A stretch of 53,935 nt of DNA, taken from NCBI GenBank assembly GCA_902624045.1, contig CACNVX010000007.1:1-53935 (forward strand), written 5' to 3'. This document shows positions 24,888 through 33,680 of this stretch, one piece after another; the first letter of the stretch is position 1, and each line of letters begins with the position of its first letter. The DNA comes from an uncultured Pelagibacteraceae bacterium (lineage in GTDB: Bacteria; Pseudomonadota; Alphaproteobacteria; Pelagibacterales; Pelagibacteraceae). Below the pieces are notes generated by a model that searched no databases, had not been told where the DNA came from, and saw nothing but the letters and a program-made list of their open reading frames with translations. A program made the translations under genes and the position numbers.

Positions 24888-25251
24888 TTTTTGGGTCGTT
24901 ATCTACAACTAAACAAATTTCAGATTTAGTTAAAAATCTCTTGCCTGTGCCGTTATCTAAAGAAAACATACCGCCAATGCCATTAACAGCGTCTATAGTA
25001 AGATCTGTATGTTTCCATTTTTCGTACTGATCTCCATTCATGTAAAAAGGAACCCCACCAATTTCACCTAGTTTTACATCATTATCACCTAGTGGGAACT
25101 CTCCTTCAGGAAAGCACATTGGAGCACTTCCATCGCAACAACCTCCCGACTGATGAAACATCAATTTTTCTCCATACTTATCCTGAAGTTCAGACAAAAG
25201 GTTTAAAGCTGACTGTGTTGCAGATACTTTCATTTTTGATGTTCGGCCCAT
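24880..25251 (-). CDS. DUF779 protein, aldehyde dehydrogenase partner
   Basis: A 123-residue protein with the DUF779 core LMFHQSGGCCDGSAPMCFPE (conserved Cys cluster) and GEIGGVPFYMNGDQYEKWKH. DUF779 proteins are almost always encoded next to AldB/ExaC-type aldehyde dehydrogenases, as here, where it follows that gene by 36 bases. Their function is unknown; the conserved Cys and His suggest metal binding. Two starts are possible: ATG at 25249-25251, which lies in the right arm of a hairpin, or Met7 (25231-25233), which fits typical DUF779 N-termini better and leaves the hairpin just upstream. Confidence 0.88.
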   Translation of the reverse strand: MGRTSKMKVSATQSALNLLSELQDKYGEKLMFHQSGGCCDGSAPMCFPEGEFPLGDNDVKLGEIGGVPFYMNGDQYEKWKHTDLTIDAVNGIGGMFSLDNGTGKRFLTKSEICLVVDNDPKTK

Positions 25252-25269
25252 GATATAGAATCATGGGCC
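25245..25269 (-). promoter_or_regulatory. GC-rich hairpin at the DUF779 start
   Basis: GGCCCATGAT and ATCATGGGCC form a perfect 10-base stem around a 5-base loop, in a region otherwise almost free of G and C. It lies between the aldehyde dehydrogenase stop and DUF779 and covers the upstream start codon of DUF779. It could terminate or attenuate the transcript, protect the aldehyde dehydrogenase mRNA end, or lower DUF779 translation. Confidence 0.6.
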
Positions 25270-25287
25270 ATTATATATTATTATCGT

Positions 25288-27033
25288 TTAAAAGAAGCCT
25301 AATTTCTGTTCAGCATAAGAAACGTGAAGATTCTTATTCTGTCTATAATGATTAAGCATCATTTTATGAGTTTCTCTTCCTACTCCAGATTGTTTGTAGC
25401 CTCCAAACGGTGAGTGAGCTGGATAAGCATGATAACAATTTGTCCATACTATTCCTGCTTGTATTGCTCTTCCCATTCTGTAAGCAATATTACCATTTCT
25501 TGTCCAAACACCTGCACCCAAACCATAAAGAGTATCGTTAGCAATCTCTAACGCTTCTGCTTCATCTTTAAATTTAATTACAGATACAACTGGTCCAAAA
25601 ATTTCTTCTTGAGAAATTCTCATACTGTTTTTTGCCTCAAAAATAGTGGGCTGAATATAGTTACCTTTTTCTAAGCCACTATTTAATTTAGCTTCACTAC
25701 CTCCAGCAAGAACTTTGGCACCTTCTTTTTTTCCAATATCTAAGAAAGATTTAATTTTTTCCATTTGTTCTACTGAAGCTTGTGCTCCTATCATTGTTTC
25801 CATTTTTAATGGGTTATCCTGAACAACTGCTTTTGTTCTAGCAATACATTTTTCCATGAATTTGTCATAGATTGATTCTTGAACTAAAGCTCTACTTGGA
25901 CAAGTACAAACCTCACCTTGGTTTAGATTAAACATTACAAATCCTTCAACACATTTATCTAAAAAGTCATCATCTTTTTGCATGATATCTTCAAAGAAAA
26001 TATTTGGAGATTTGCCGCCTAATTCCAAAGTTATTGGAATTATGTTTTGAGCAGCATACTGCATAATTAATCTTCCAGTTGTTGTTTCACCTGTAAAAGC
26101 AACTTTTGCAACTCTTTTAGATGATGCTAAAGGTTTACCTGCCTCTAATCCAAAACCACTTACTATATTTACAACACCAGGAGGTAATAAATCGCCGATT
26201 AATTCCATCATGACCATTATTGATGCTGGTGTTTGCTCTGCTGGTTTAAGAACTGAACAGTTTCCTGCTGCAAGCGCTGGTGCTAATTTCCACGTTGCCA
26301 TTAATAATGGAAAATTCCACGGAACTATTTGACCGACTACACCAAGCGGTTCAGGAATATTATATGAATATTGAGAATTACTTATTTCAGCAACAGACCC
26401 TTCCTCAGCTCTAATAACGCCTGCAAAATATCTCCAGTGGTCAATTACAAGAGCCAAATCAGCAGCCATACATTCTCTGATCGGCTTACCATTATCCAAA
26501 CATTCAGCAACAGCTAACATATCTTTATTTTCCTCAATTTTGTCAGCTATTTTATTTAAAATGTTTGATCTTGTTGTTATATCGGTTTTACCCCATTCTT
26601 TAAAAGCTGCATGAGCTGCATCTAATGCAGCTTCAACATCTTTTTCATTTGATCGTGCTACAGAACAGATTGTCTCGTTTGATATTGGGCTTGGATTATC
26701 AAAATACTTACCTGATAATGGCTCAACAAACTTTCCATTAATGTAGTTTCCATATTTTGCTTTAAATGGAAACTTAACATTTAAGTGAGATGTATCTAGT
26801 ACTGAAGACACTTTCATTGCTTCTGCACTCATATTTTTAACCCCTCTCTTTGTTTTTTTCTTATTTAGTTTATTACTTTTTCTAGACTTATATGAACGAT
26901 TCTTGGTCGCAGACTTTTTTGTCTTAACTTTTTTTTTCGTTTTTATTTTTTTTCTAGAAGTTTTGGCCAATTTAATTTTTTTTTTCTTGACCTTTGATTT
27001 TGCTATTTTTTTTTTCTTAATAGCCATTAACAA
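25288..27033 (-). CDS. ExaC/AldB-type aldehyde dehydrogenase with lysine-rich N-terminus
   Basis: The C-terminal ~514 residues are a complete NAD-dependent acetaldehyde dehydrogenase-type enzyme: [17 protein letters not shown], the general base in [13 protein letters not shown], and the nucleophilic Cys in [14 protein letters not shown], a run characteristic of ExaC/AldB. The first ~67 residues are a run of Lys-rich repeats ([30 protein letters not shown]) with no counterpart in the family. An internal ATG at 26830-26832 (MSAEAMKV) has a purine-rich site GAGAGGGG before it and gives family length, so it may be the real or an alternative start. Paired with DUF779. Likely oxidises acetaldehyde or other short aldehydes. 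Confidence 0.9.
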   Translation of the reverse strand: MLMAIKKKKIAKSKVKKKKIKLAKTSRKKIKTKKKVKTKKSATKNRSYKSRKSNKLNKKKTKRGVKNMSAEAMKVSSVLDTSHLNVKFPFKAKYGNYINGKFVEPLSGKYFDNPSPISNETICSVARSNEKDVEAALDAAHAAFKEWGKTDITTRSNILNKIADKIEENKDMLAVAECLDNGKPIRECMAADLALVIDHWRYFAGVIRAEEGSVAEISNSQYSYNIPEPLGVVGQIVPWNFPLLMATWKLAPALAAGNCSVLKPAEQTPASIMVMMELIGDLLPPGVVNIVSGFGLEAGKPLASSKRVAKVAFTGETTTGRLIMQYAAQNIIPITLELGGKSPNIFFEDIMQKDDDFLDKCVEGFVMFNLNQGEVCTCPSRALVQESIYDKFMEKCIARTKAVVQDNPLKMETMIGAQASVEQMEKIKSFLDIGKKEGAKVLAGGSEAKLNSGLEKGNYIQPTIFEAKNSMRISQEEIFGPVVSVIKFKDEAEALEIANDTLYGLGAGVWTRNGNIAYRMGRAIQAGIVWTNCYHAYPAHSPFGGYKQSGVGRETHKMMLNHYRQNKNLHVSYAEQKLGFF

Positions 27034-27092
27034 TTAAACTAACAAATAAAGATAAAGTCTATTTTTAAATATTTATAATTTTCTACCTACAA

Positions 27093-27122
27093 TTGAATTA
27101 ATACTATATCTTGTGCTATATT
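27093..27122 (+). promoter_or_regulatory. Sigma-70-like promoter for the DUF1244 gene
   Basis: TTGAAT at 27093-27098 and TATATT at 27117-27122 are separated by 18 bases, and TGC before the -10 gives an extended -10 element. The site lies 24 bases before the ATG at 27147, in the 113-base gap between divergent genes. The consensus match is good for an AT-rich genome but unproven. Confidence 0.45.
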
Positions 27123-27146
27123 TTTTAAGAAGTTAATAATTTAAAT

Positions 27147-27392
27147 ATGAACGAGAACGAAAAAAAAGAACTTCAGTCAGCTGCGTTTGAAAGGTTATTG
27201 AAACATTTAGATGAGAGAAAAGATGTTCAAAATATCGAATTAATGAACTTAGCTGGTTTTTGTAGAAATTGTTTATCAAGATGGTTCAGGGAAGAGGGAG
27301 AAAAAAAAGGAATTTCAATTTCAGATCCAGAAGCTAGAGAACATGTTTATGGTATGCCTTACTCAGAATGGAAAGAAAAATATCAAAAATAA
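27147..27392 (+). CDS. DUF1244 protein
   Basis: An 81-residue protein matching the DUF1244 family across its length, with the diagnostic LMNLAGFCRNCLSRWFREE and DPEAREHVYGMPYSEWKEKY. The two Cys of GFCRNC suggest metal binding, but the family has no assigned function. It is conserved as a small free-standing gene in many alpha- and gammaproteobacteria. It ends exactly one base before the stop of the convergent moaB gene. Confidence 0.88.
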   Translation: MNENEKKELQSAAFERLLKHLDERKDVQNIELMNLAGFCRNCLSRWFREEGEKKGISISDPEAREHVYGMPYSEWKEKYQK

Positions 27393-27893
27393 TTATTTTT
27401 CTTTTAACCTTGGAAATAATTCAACAAAATTACATGGCTTGTGGTTAATATCCAATTGATGTTTTAAAATACCATCCCAAGCATCTGTTACTCCACCAGA
27501 CGAACCAGGTAATGAAAAGATATATTTTCCATTGGATATGATGGCGCAAGCTCTTGATTGAATTGATGAGGTGCCAATAGTTTTTAAACTTATAGTTCTA
27601 AAAACTTCACCAAATCCAGGTATATGTTTGTCAGCAATCTCTTCAAGTGCTTCTGGAGTAATGTCCCGCCCAGTCAAACCTGTACCACCAGTTGTAATAA
27701 TTACATCAATAACTTTTTTATTAGTCCAATCTTTTAAGATTGATATAATATCTTCTTTGTTATCTTTGCAAATTTTTCTTTCTATTAATTTATGATTAGC
27801 TTCTGCAATTTTGCTAACAAGAATTGCGCCCGATTTATCATTATCAATTGTTCTTGTATCTGTTACAGTTAGAAGAGCAATATTTACGTTCAT
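27393..27893 (-). CDS. moaB: Molybdenum cofactor protein MoaB (MogA-like)
   Basis: A 166-residue protein of the MoaB/MogA fold with TTGGTGLTGRDITPEAL, the molybdopterin-binding signature, and ISNGKYIFSLPGSSGGVTDAW. MogA-type proteins adenylylate molybdopterin before Mo insertion. It lies 3 kb from the moaACDE-msrPQ operon and is transcribed separately. No moeA or mobA was seen in the window. Confidence 0.9.
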   Translation of the reverse strand: MNVNIALLTVTDTRTIDNDKSGAILVSKIAEANHKLIERKICKDNKEDIISILKDWTNKKVIDVIITTGGTGLTGRDITPEALEEIADKHIPGFGEVFRTISLKTIGTSSIQSRACAIISNGKYIFSLPGSSGGVTDAWDGILKHQLDINHKPCNFVELFPRLKEK

Positions 27894-27911
27894 AAATAAT
27901 TTTTATTATAA

Positions 27912-28658
27912 ATGATTATATTAATATTATTATTCTTTTTAACAGCAATATTATACTCCAGTATTGGTTTTGGGGGTGGATCTACTTATCTTGCATTAAT
28001 GTTAATTTGGGATATTCCTTATTACATTTTTCCTATAATTGCTCTGGTTTGTAATGTAATTGTGGTTTCTGGAAATTCTGTAAATTTTCTTAGATCAGGA
28101 AACATTAACATAAAACTCCTATGGCCATATTTAATTGGCTCGATACCATTTGCTTTTATTGGAGGATCTATATCATTAGACAAAGCATTGTTTGAGACAA
28201 TATTATTTATTGTTCTATTTCTTGCTGGCATATTCCTATTATTAGAGAGTAAATCTTATGAAAAAAAGATTATCAAATTTAATTCGATTAAAAGATATTT
28301 ATCCTTTTTAGTTGGTTCTGCTATAGGTTTTGTTTCAGGCGTAGTAGGTATTGGTGGTGGTATATTTTTAAGCCCTCTTTTATTTTTAATGAAAGCTGGA
28401 TATCCAAAACATATTACTAGCACGGCTTCATTATTTATTTTAATAAATTCTATTTTTGGCATTATGGGCCATTTAACAAAAAAGCAAGTTTCTAGTGAAA
28501 TATTTGATTTTTGGCCATTTTTTTTTATAGTATTTTTAGGGGGTCAGATTGGCAGCTATATGAATGTTAAAATTTTCTCTAACAAAACTTTGGCCTTACT
28601 GACATCTTTTTTGGTTATTTTTGTAGCAATTAGAATGGGATTTAGAGTTTTAACATAA
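27912..28658 (+). CDS. TauE/SafE family sulfite/organosulfur exporter-like protein
   Basis: A 248-residue membrane protein with about seven to eight spans in two halves. It carries the family's repeated glycine motif: SIGFGGGSTYLALML near the N-terminus and GFVSGVVGIGGGIFLSPLLFL in the middle. Members move small anions such as sulfite or sulfoacetate; direction and substrate are not determined by sequence. Divergent from moaB with an 18-base gap. The link to sulfur or Mo metabolism is only positional. Confidence 0.88.
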   Translation: MIILILLFFLTAILYSSIGFGGGSTYLALMLIWDIPYYIFPIIALVCNVIVVSGNSVNFLRSGNINIKLLWPYLIGSIPFAFIGGSISLDKALFETILFIVLFLAGIFLLLESKSYEKKIIKFNSIKRYLSFLVGSAIGFVSGVVGIGGGIFLSPLLFLMKAGYPKHITSTASLFILINSIFGIMGHLTKKQVSSEIFDFWPFFFIVFLGGQIGSYMNVKIFSNKTLALLTSFLVIFVAIRMGFRVLT

Positions 28659-28695
28659 TATTGATAAAATTTTTTTTTCATATAATTAAAATATT

Positions 28696-29286
28696 ATGAA
28701 GAATATTAAACCGTTTGGTCCCTCAATTGGTAAAACAAAAATATCAAAAAAGATTCTTAATATAATTAATAAAGAATTTGATAAAAAATCAAGTATCCGA
28801 AAAATTGATTACAGTTCTAAGTTGGCTAGCCAAATTAAAAATGAAGTAAAAATTTCAAATAAATTTTTAACAAAATTTTTAGAAAAAGAGTTACTGATTA
28901 AAATTAAAAAATTTATTTCAATTGAAAAAATAAAAAATATTAAAAAAATAAAGATACTTAATCTGTGGGTTGTTAGACAATTTAAAGGAGAATATAATCC
29001 AATTCATTACCATAATGGTGATTTATCTGGAGTGGGCTATCTAAAACTGCCGAAAGGTATGACAAATAATAAAAACTTAAAAAATAAAAAATTAAAAACA
29101 AATGGAACAATAGATTTTATTAATGGTCAAAAAGCTTTTTTGTCTAATAGTATTTATAATCTAAGACCAAAAGTAAGAGATTTAATTATATTTCCAAATT
29201 ACCTTATGCATACGGCTTATCCTTTTAATATTGATGGAGAAAGAAGATCATTTTCATTTAATGTAAAAATATATTTTAAAAAATAA
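28696..29286 (+). CDS. Putative 2OG-Fe(II) oxygenase
   Basis: A 196-residue Lys-rich protein. The core NPIHYHNGDLSGVGYLKLP (H104, H106, D109) and FPNYLMHTAYPF (H172) followed by GERRSFSFNVKI (Arg for 2-oxoglutarate) match a short oxygenase family with a HxHxNxxxSGVxYL-type motif. The substrate could be a protein or a small metabolite. It lies 37 bases after the TauE/SafE gene and 8 bases before the methyltransferase, so the last two are co-transcribed. Confidence 0.78.
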   Translation: MKNIKPFGPSIGKTKISKKILNIINKEFDKKSSIRKIDYSSKLASQIKNEVKISNKFLTKFLEKELLIKIKKFISIEKIKNIKKIKILNLWVVRQFKGEYNPIHYHNGDLSGVGYLKLPKGMTNNKNLKNKKLKTNGTIDFINGQKAFLSNSIYNLRPKVRDLIIFPNYLMHTAYPFNIDGERRSFSFNVKIYFKK

Positions 29287-29294
29287 TAAAGTAA

Positions 29295-30197
29295 ATGGAT
29301 TTAGAATTTTTTAAAAAACTAAGAATTTTAGATGGAGGTATGGGTCAAGAACTCCTTGAAAGAGGAATGGAGATCAATTCTTCTCTTTGGAGTGCAAATG
29401 CTATTTTGAATAAAAAATACCATCAATTAGTGATTGATATCCACTCTGATTTTGTAAAAGCTGGTGCTGAGGTTATCGTTACAAATACTTTTACCTGTCG
29501 AAAAAAAAGATTAAAGCAAAATAATATTGAGAACAAATTTGAAGAACTTAATAAAAAGGCAGGAGAGTTAGCAGCAGAGGTAAAAAAAAAATATCCTAAT
29601 ATACTAGTTGCAGCTGGTTTACCTCCTCAAAATTTAACTTATGAAGCTGATGATAGAGATGAAGCAGAAATTATTAAAGATTTTAACGATCAAGCAAAAA
29701 TCTTAAATAAATACATAGATTTTTTTTATTTTGATGTATTGAGTAGTATTAAAGAAATAAAATCAGCGATTTTAGCTATAGAGGAGTTTAAAAAACCATA
29801 TCTTATTGGAGCTCATATTTCTGAGGGTACTGCATTACCTAGTGGAGAAAAAATTTCTGATATAAAACATATAATTGATGATAAGTTGCTTGGAGTAGTG
29901 CTTGCTTGTGTTTCTCCAGAAAATTTTGAATTAAATATTAATGAATTAAAAAGTTTAAAACTTCCCTTTGGATTTAAATTAAATGGGTTTAAAACAACAA
30001 AAATTAAAGAGGGCTATACTTCGGCTTTTCTTAAACAAAAATCAAACCCAAATCAATTTCTTGGGAAAAGAGAGGACCTAACTCCTGAAAAAATTGCTGA
30101 AATTGCAAAAAAATTCAAGAAGGCTGGAGCCACAATACTTGGTGGTTGTTGTGAAACTGGCCCATCACACATTTTTGCTATTTCAAAAATTAAATAG
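29295..30197 (+). CDS. Homocysteine S-methyltransferase (MmuM-like)
   Basis: A 300-residue zinc-dependent methyltransferase domain. It has RILDGGMGQELLERG at 10-24, and the zinc ligands are C205 in LACVSPEN and C285/C286 in GGCCETGP. Such enzymes move a methyl group from S-methylmethionine, S-adenosylmethionine or a betaine-like donor to homocysteine, forming methionine. The donor cannot be told from sequence. No SAM-sensing riboswitch is possible here because only 8 bases separate it from the upstream gene. Its 3' end overlaps the convergent transporter gene by 15 bases. Confidence 0.88.
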   Translation: MDLEFFKKLRILDGGMGQELLERGMEINSSLWSANAILNKKYHQLVIDIHSDFVKAGAEVIVTNTFTCRKKRLKQNNIENKFEELNKKAGELAAEVKKKYPNILVAAGLPPQNLTYEADDRDEAEIIKDFNDQAKILNKYIDFFYFDVLSSIKEIKSAILAIEEFKKPYLIGAHISEGTALPSGEKISDIKHIIDDKLLGVVLACVSPENFELNINELKSLKLPFGFKLNGFKTTKIKEGYTSAFLKQKSNPNQFLGKREDLTPEKIAEIAKKFKKAGATILGGCCETGPSHIFAISKIK

Positions 30198-31079
30198 TTT
30201 TTTCGTATTGTCGCCTCTTCTTACAAAATAAACACCAATACAAACAGCTATTAATGAGATCACCACCTTAATAGTAATTAACTCTTTCAAAAAAATAAAT
30301 CCTAGTATTGTACCAAATATTGGTATTAAATAAGAAACTTGTGATTGAAAAATTAAACCATTATTTTTTAAAATTCTGAAACGTAATAACCAAGCTATTC
30401 CTGTTGGCACAATTCCTAAATAAATAACCGATATTAATGAGTCGGTTCTAGGTATCGATTGCCATGGTTGTTCGATGAACAAAACAAATGGTATTAAAAT
30501 TATAATTGCCCAAATTAAAATAGACCCTGTTACATTTTCATTTTTCTTTTTACTAATTTTTAAAGTTAAAACACCTCCAATTACGTAACATGTTGAACCT
30601 AATAATATTAACAAAGCAGATACAAAATTATTTTGATCAATTAAAATATTATCTGAAAATAAAAAAACAATTCCAGAAAATCCTATTAATATTCCAACAG
30701 TTTTGACTATATTAAATTTTTCATTGTTTGTATAAAAGTGTCCTAATACAGTTGAGCTTAAAGGGGTTGTAGACATTAAAATTGCAGCTAAATTACTCTG
30801 AACAGATTTAACTCCATATGCAATTAAAAAAAATGGTGCTACAAGATTTATAAATCCTATTATCGCAAACCAATGCCAATCTTTTGAAAAAGCTTCAATT
30901 TTAATATTTTTATAATAGCAAAGCAGTAAAACAGGTATTGCCCCAAAGAATACTCTAAGAAAAGCAATAGTAATTGGTCCAAATGAATAAGTTGCTATTT
31001 TAATATTGAAGAATGCAGAAGCCCAGATTAACGCAAGTATTGTTAATAAAATATAATCAATTAATTTTGGTGTTCTCAT
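30183..31079 (-). CDS. EamA/DMT-family transporter
   Basis: A 298-residue protein with about ten membrane spans in two EamA repeats (LALIWASAFFNIKIATYSFG and LGIVPTGIAWLLRFRILKNNG). These drug/metabolite transporters export or import amino acids and related metabolites; the substrate is not predictable. It starts 4 bases before the stop of the YbaK gene on the same strand (ATGA overlap), so the two are coupled. Confidence 0.9.
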   Translation of the reverse strand: MRTPKLIDYILLTILALIWASAFFNIKIATYSFGPITIAFLRVFFGAIPVLLLCYYKNIKIEAFSKDWHWFAIIGFINLVAPFFLIAYGVKSVQSNLAAILMSTTPLSSTVLGHFYTNNEKFNIVKTVGILIGFSGIVFLFSDNILIDQNNFVSALLILLGSTCYVIGGVLTLKISKKKNENVTGSILIWAIIILIPFVLFIEQPWQSIPRTDSLISVIYLGIVPTGIAWLLRFRILKNNGLIFQSQVSYLIPIFGTILGFIFLKELITIKVVISLIAVCIGVYFVRRGDNTKKLFNF

Positions 31080-31564
31080 TCTGTAAATTCCTCAATTTCT
31101 GCTGAAGTTAATATTATAAATTGATTTAAATCTATGCCAAAGACTGCATTAGGGTGACCTGCCGCAGCATATATTTTTGAAAATCTTTTTAAATTATTAT
31201 CTAAAATAATTTTTAATTTTGTTAAATGACCAACAGGTGAAACTCCTCCTATTGTGTAACCCGTAATTCTTTTTACTTCATCAGGGTTTGCCATAGAAAC
31301 ATCTTTTTCATTTAAGATTTTTTTTAATTTATTTAAGGAGCACCTTCTATCTCCAGATACTAAACAAAGTAAAAATTTGTCTCCAGTTTTGAACAATAAA
31401 CTTTTAACAATAGCACCAACACTACAACTTAAAGCTGCAGCTGCTTCTTCAGCAGTTCTAGCTGTATTTTCCAAAATTAGAACTTTTAGGTTATTGTCAA
31501 AACTTTTTAATGACTTTTCAGCTCTTTTAACAGCTTCTTTCTTTAAAATGGAGTTTTTAGGCAT
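31076..31564 (-). CDS. YbaK/EbsC family aminoacyl-tRNA deacylase
   Basis: A 162-residue YbaK/ProX-type editing domain. It shows the conserved Lys in VGAIVKSLLFKTGDKFLLCLVSGDRR and the GYTIGGVSPVGHL and AAGHPNAVFGIDLNQF motifs. These free-standing domains remove wrong amino acids from tRNA (for example Cys- or Ala-tRNAPro). Head of a two-gene unit with the EamA transporter. The 129-base gap to glnA is divergent. Confidence 0.9.
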   Translation of the reverse strand: MPKNSILKKEAVKRAEKSLKSFDNNLKVLILENTARTAEEAAAALSCSVGAIVKSLLFKTGDKFLLCLVSGDRRCSLNKLKKILNEKDVSMANPDEVKRITGYTIGGVSPVGHLTKLKIILDNNLKRFSKIYAAAGHPNAVFGIDLNQFIILTSAEIEEFTE

Positions 31565-31619
31565 AAGTTAATTAATAATTATGATTAAATACACTACTTA
31601 TGTGAAAATTGCATAGGTG

Positions 31620-31651
31620 TTATTTATTAAATAAGCATTGTTTAAAGCAAT
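31620..31651. promoter_or_regulatory. Two adjacent palindromes upstream of glnA
   Basis: TTATTT-ATT-AAATAA at 31620-31634 is a perfect inverted repeat, and ATTGTTTAAAGCAAT at 31637-31651 is a near-perfect one (one mismatched pair). They lie 43-74 bases before the glnA ATG, where an activator or repressor could act. No sigma-54 promoter or NtrC box was found, so the regulator is unknown. Confidence 0.35.
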
Positions 31652-31693
31652 TATTTTGTTATTTATCACTGACAGAATTACACAGGAGACATA

Positions 31694-33100
31694 ATGAGCG
31701 CCGCAAATGTATTAAAGTTTATAAAAGATAAAGATGCTGAGTTTGTAGATCTAAGGTTTACAGATCCTCGAGGAAAATTACAACATTTAACAATGGATGC
31801 CTCAATTGTTGATGAAGACATGATTAATGAAGGTGTTTTTTTTGACGGATCTTCAATTGCTGGTTGGAAAGCAATTAACGAGTCTGATATGATTTTAAAA
31901 CCTGATACCACAAGAATGTTTATGGATCCATTTACATCGCATAACACAGTGGTTTTATTTTGTGATATTTTAGATGCTATTAAAAGATCTCCTTACGAGA
32001 GAGATCCAAGAGGTATAGCAAAAAAAGCTGAAGAATATTTAAAAACATCAGGTGTTGGTGATAAAGCTTTTTTTGGTCCTGAACCTGAATTTTTTGTATT
32101 TGATGATGTAAGAATTAAAAATGACATGAACGAATGTGGTTTTAAAATTGATAGTAAAGAAGGTCCATATAATTCAGGGAGAGAATACGAAAATGGAAAT
32201 ATGGGTCATAGACCTGGTGTCAAAGGAGGATATTTTCCAGTACCGCCTGTAGATAGTGAACAAGATATGAGAGGTGAATATTTAAAAAATTTAAAAGAGG
32301 TTGGTATTAAAGTTGAAAAACATCATCATGAAGTTGCTCCCAGCCAACATGAGCTTGGTATGTATTTTGGAACTTTAGTTGATCAAGCGGATAATGTTCA
32401 ATTATATAAATATGTTGTTCAAATGGTTACGCATTCTTTTGGAAAGACAGCAACATTCATGCCAAAACCTGTAGCAGGAGATAATGGTTCTGGGATGCAT
32501 ATCCATCAATCAATTTGGAAAGGTGACACACCAGTTTTTTCTGGTGATGCATATGCTGGTCTATCAGAAACAGCTCTTCATTATATAGGTGGAATTTTAA
32601 AACATGCGAAGGCTATTAATGCTTTTGCAAACTCAACAACTAATAGTTATAAAAGATTAATTCCAGGATTCGAAGCTCCAGTTCTTTTGGCCTACTCAGC
32701 TAGAAACCGATCTGCTTCATGTCGTATTCCTATTACTTTAAGTAAAAAAGGTGCAAGATGTGAAATAAGATTTCCAGATGCATCGGGTAATCCTTATTTA
32801 ACATTTGCAGCAATGTTAATGGCAGGTTTAGACGGTATAAAAAACAAAATTCATCCAGGAGATTCTTTCGACAAAGATTTATACGAGTTACCTCCTGAAG
32901 AAGTTAAAGCAATACCAACTGTATGCGGTTCTTTAAGAGAGGCGATGGAAAGTTTAGATAAAGATAGAGAATTCTTAACTGAAGGTGGAGTATTTACTGA
33001 TGATCAAATAGATGCATACATCGCACTAAAGTTTGAGGAGATACATAAATTTGAACACTCACCTCATCCTGTTGAGTTTGAGATGTACTACAGTAGTTAA
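31694..33100 (+). CDS. glnA: Type I glutamine synthetase
   Basis: A 468-residue enzyme that makes glutamine from glutamate, ammonia and ATP, the main ammonia assimilation step. Motifs in order: [22 protein letters not shown] with metal-binding Glu, [31 protein letters not shown], and [22 protein letters not shown] near the C-terminus carries the Tyr adenylylated by GlnE in type I-beta enzymes, so activity is likely controlled that way. A strong ribosome site (AGGAGA) precedes the ATG. Single-gene unit. Confidence 0.97.
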   Translation: MSAANVLKFIKDKDAEFVDLRFTDPRGKLQHLTMDASIVDEDMINEGVFFDGSSIAGWKAINESDMILKPDTTRMFMDPFTSHNTVVLFCDILDAIKRSPYERDPRGIAKKAEEYLKTSGVGDKAFFGPEPEFFVFDDVRIKNDMNECGFKIDSKEGPYNSGREYENGNMGHRPGVKGGYFPVPPVDSEQDMRGEYLKNLKEVGIKVEKHHHEVAPSQHELGMYFGTLVDQADNVQLYKYVVQMVTHSFGKTATFMPKPVAGDNGSGMHIHQSIWKGDTPVFSGDAYAGLSETALHYIGGILKHAKAINAFANSTTNSYKRLIPGFEAPVLLAYSARNRSASCRIPITLSKKGARCEIRFPDASGNPYLTFAAMLMAGLDGIKNKIHPGDSFDKDLYELPPEEVKAIPTVCGSLREAMESLDKDREFLTEGGVFTDDQIDAYIALKFEEIHKFEHSPHPVEFEMYYSS

Positions 33101-33107
33101 TATTTAA

Positions 33108-33278
33108 TTACTGTCTCGTTGTTGCAATTGTATCTTTGTTAATACCTTTTTTAACCACGTAATCCTGTGTACCGTTTGCACCAGTGTCTACTTCCTTACG
33201 CAGTTCTTTAAAAAAAGACTTTTGCTTTAAAGTATTTTTCAAGTTTTTAACAAGATTTTTAAATTCAAACTTATTCAT
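33108..33278 (-). CDS. 56-aa small basic protein of unknown function
   Basis: An ATG at 33276-33278 opens a 56-codon frame ending in TAA at 33108-33110. The protein begins MNKFEFKNLVKNLKNTLKQK, has a FFKELRKEVDTGANGTQDYV middle and ends KDTIATTRQ. It is basic and has no signal or membrane span; the N-terminal half looks like an amphipathic helix. It fills most of the 244-base gap between glnA and erpA, with its stop 7 bases from the glnA stop. Codon use and the higher GC of the second half are consistent with coding. Not recognised; no function is proposed. Confidence 0.6.
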   Translation of the reverse strand: MNKFEFKNLVKNLKNTLKQKSFFKELRKEVDTGANGTQDYVVKKGINKDTIATTRQ

Positions 33279-33344
33279 AACTTGAATATACTCTAGTTAT
33301 GCATAAAGCACAATACTGATATGCATTAAATGGGATAATACAAC

Positions 33345-33680
33345 CTAGTCGATTTTGAAGGATTCTCCGCAGCCACAACGCTCGGTTTCATTTGGATTGT
33401 TAAAAACAAAAGTTGATGACATTTCCTCTTGTTTATAGTCCATTTCTGTGCCTAATAAATACATAACTGCAGCAGGATCTACAAAAACCCTTACACCCTT
33501 ATCCTCAATTACTTCATCATTTGGATTTGCTTCTTTTGTGTACTCCATTACATAAGACATACCTGCACAGCCACCAGTTTTTACAGATACTCTTACTCCC
33601 AATGATTCATTTTCTGCATTAGACATAATTTCTTTGATCCTAGCTGCAGCTTTGTCGCTCAATTTTATTATTGGTTTCAT
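33345..33680 (-). CDS. erpA: A-type Fe-S carrier protein (ErpA/SufA)
   Basis: A 111-residue HesB/IscA-type protein: ISLSDKAAARIKEI-like start, GVRVSVKTGGCAGMSYVMEY with the first Cys, and the C-terminal ERCGCGESF pair. It accepts a cluster from the SufBCD scaffold and passes it to client apoproteins. Last gene of the SUF operon, overlapping sufT by one base. SufA and ErpA cannot be told apart with confidence; the operon position slightly favours SufA. Confidence 0.93.
   Translation of the reverse strand: MKPIIKLSDKAAARIKEIMSNAENESLGVRVSVKTGGCAGMSYVMEYTKEANPNDEVIEDKGVRVFVDPAAVMYLLGTEMDYKQEEMSSTFVFNNPNETERCGCGESFKID

Noticed and set aside
26860-27010. Lysine-rich stretch read as a simple A-rich repeat or assembly artefact
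   Set aside because: Although A-rich, the codons include many different triplets (for example GCG, ACC, CGT, TCA, AGA) and the frame stays open for 67 codons into the enzyme, so it was kept as a possible true extension.
29280-29300. SAM-sensing riboswitch ahead of the homocysteine S-methyltransferase
   Set aside because: Only 8 bases separate it from the upstream gene, leaving no room for a riboswitch.
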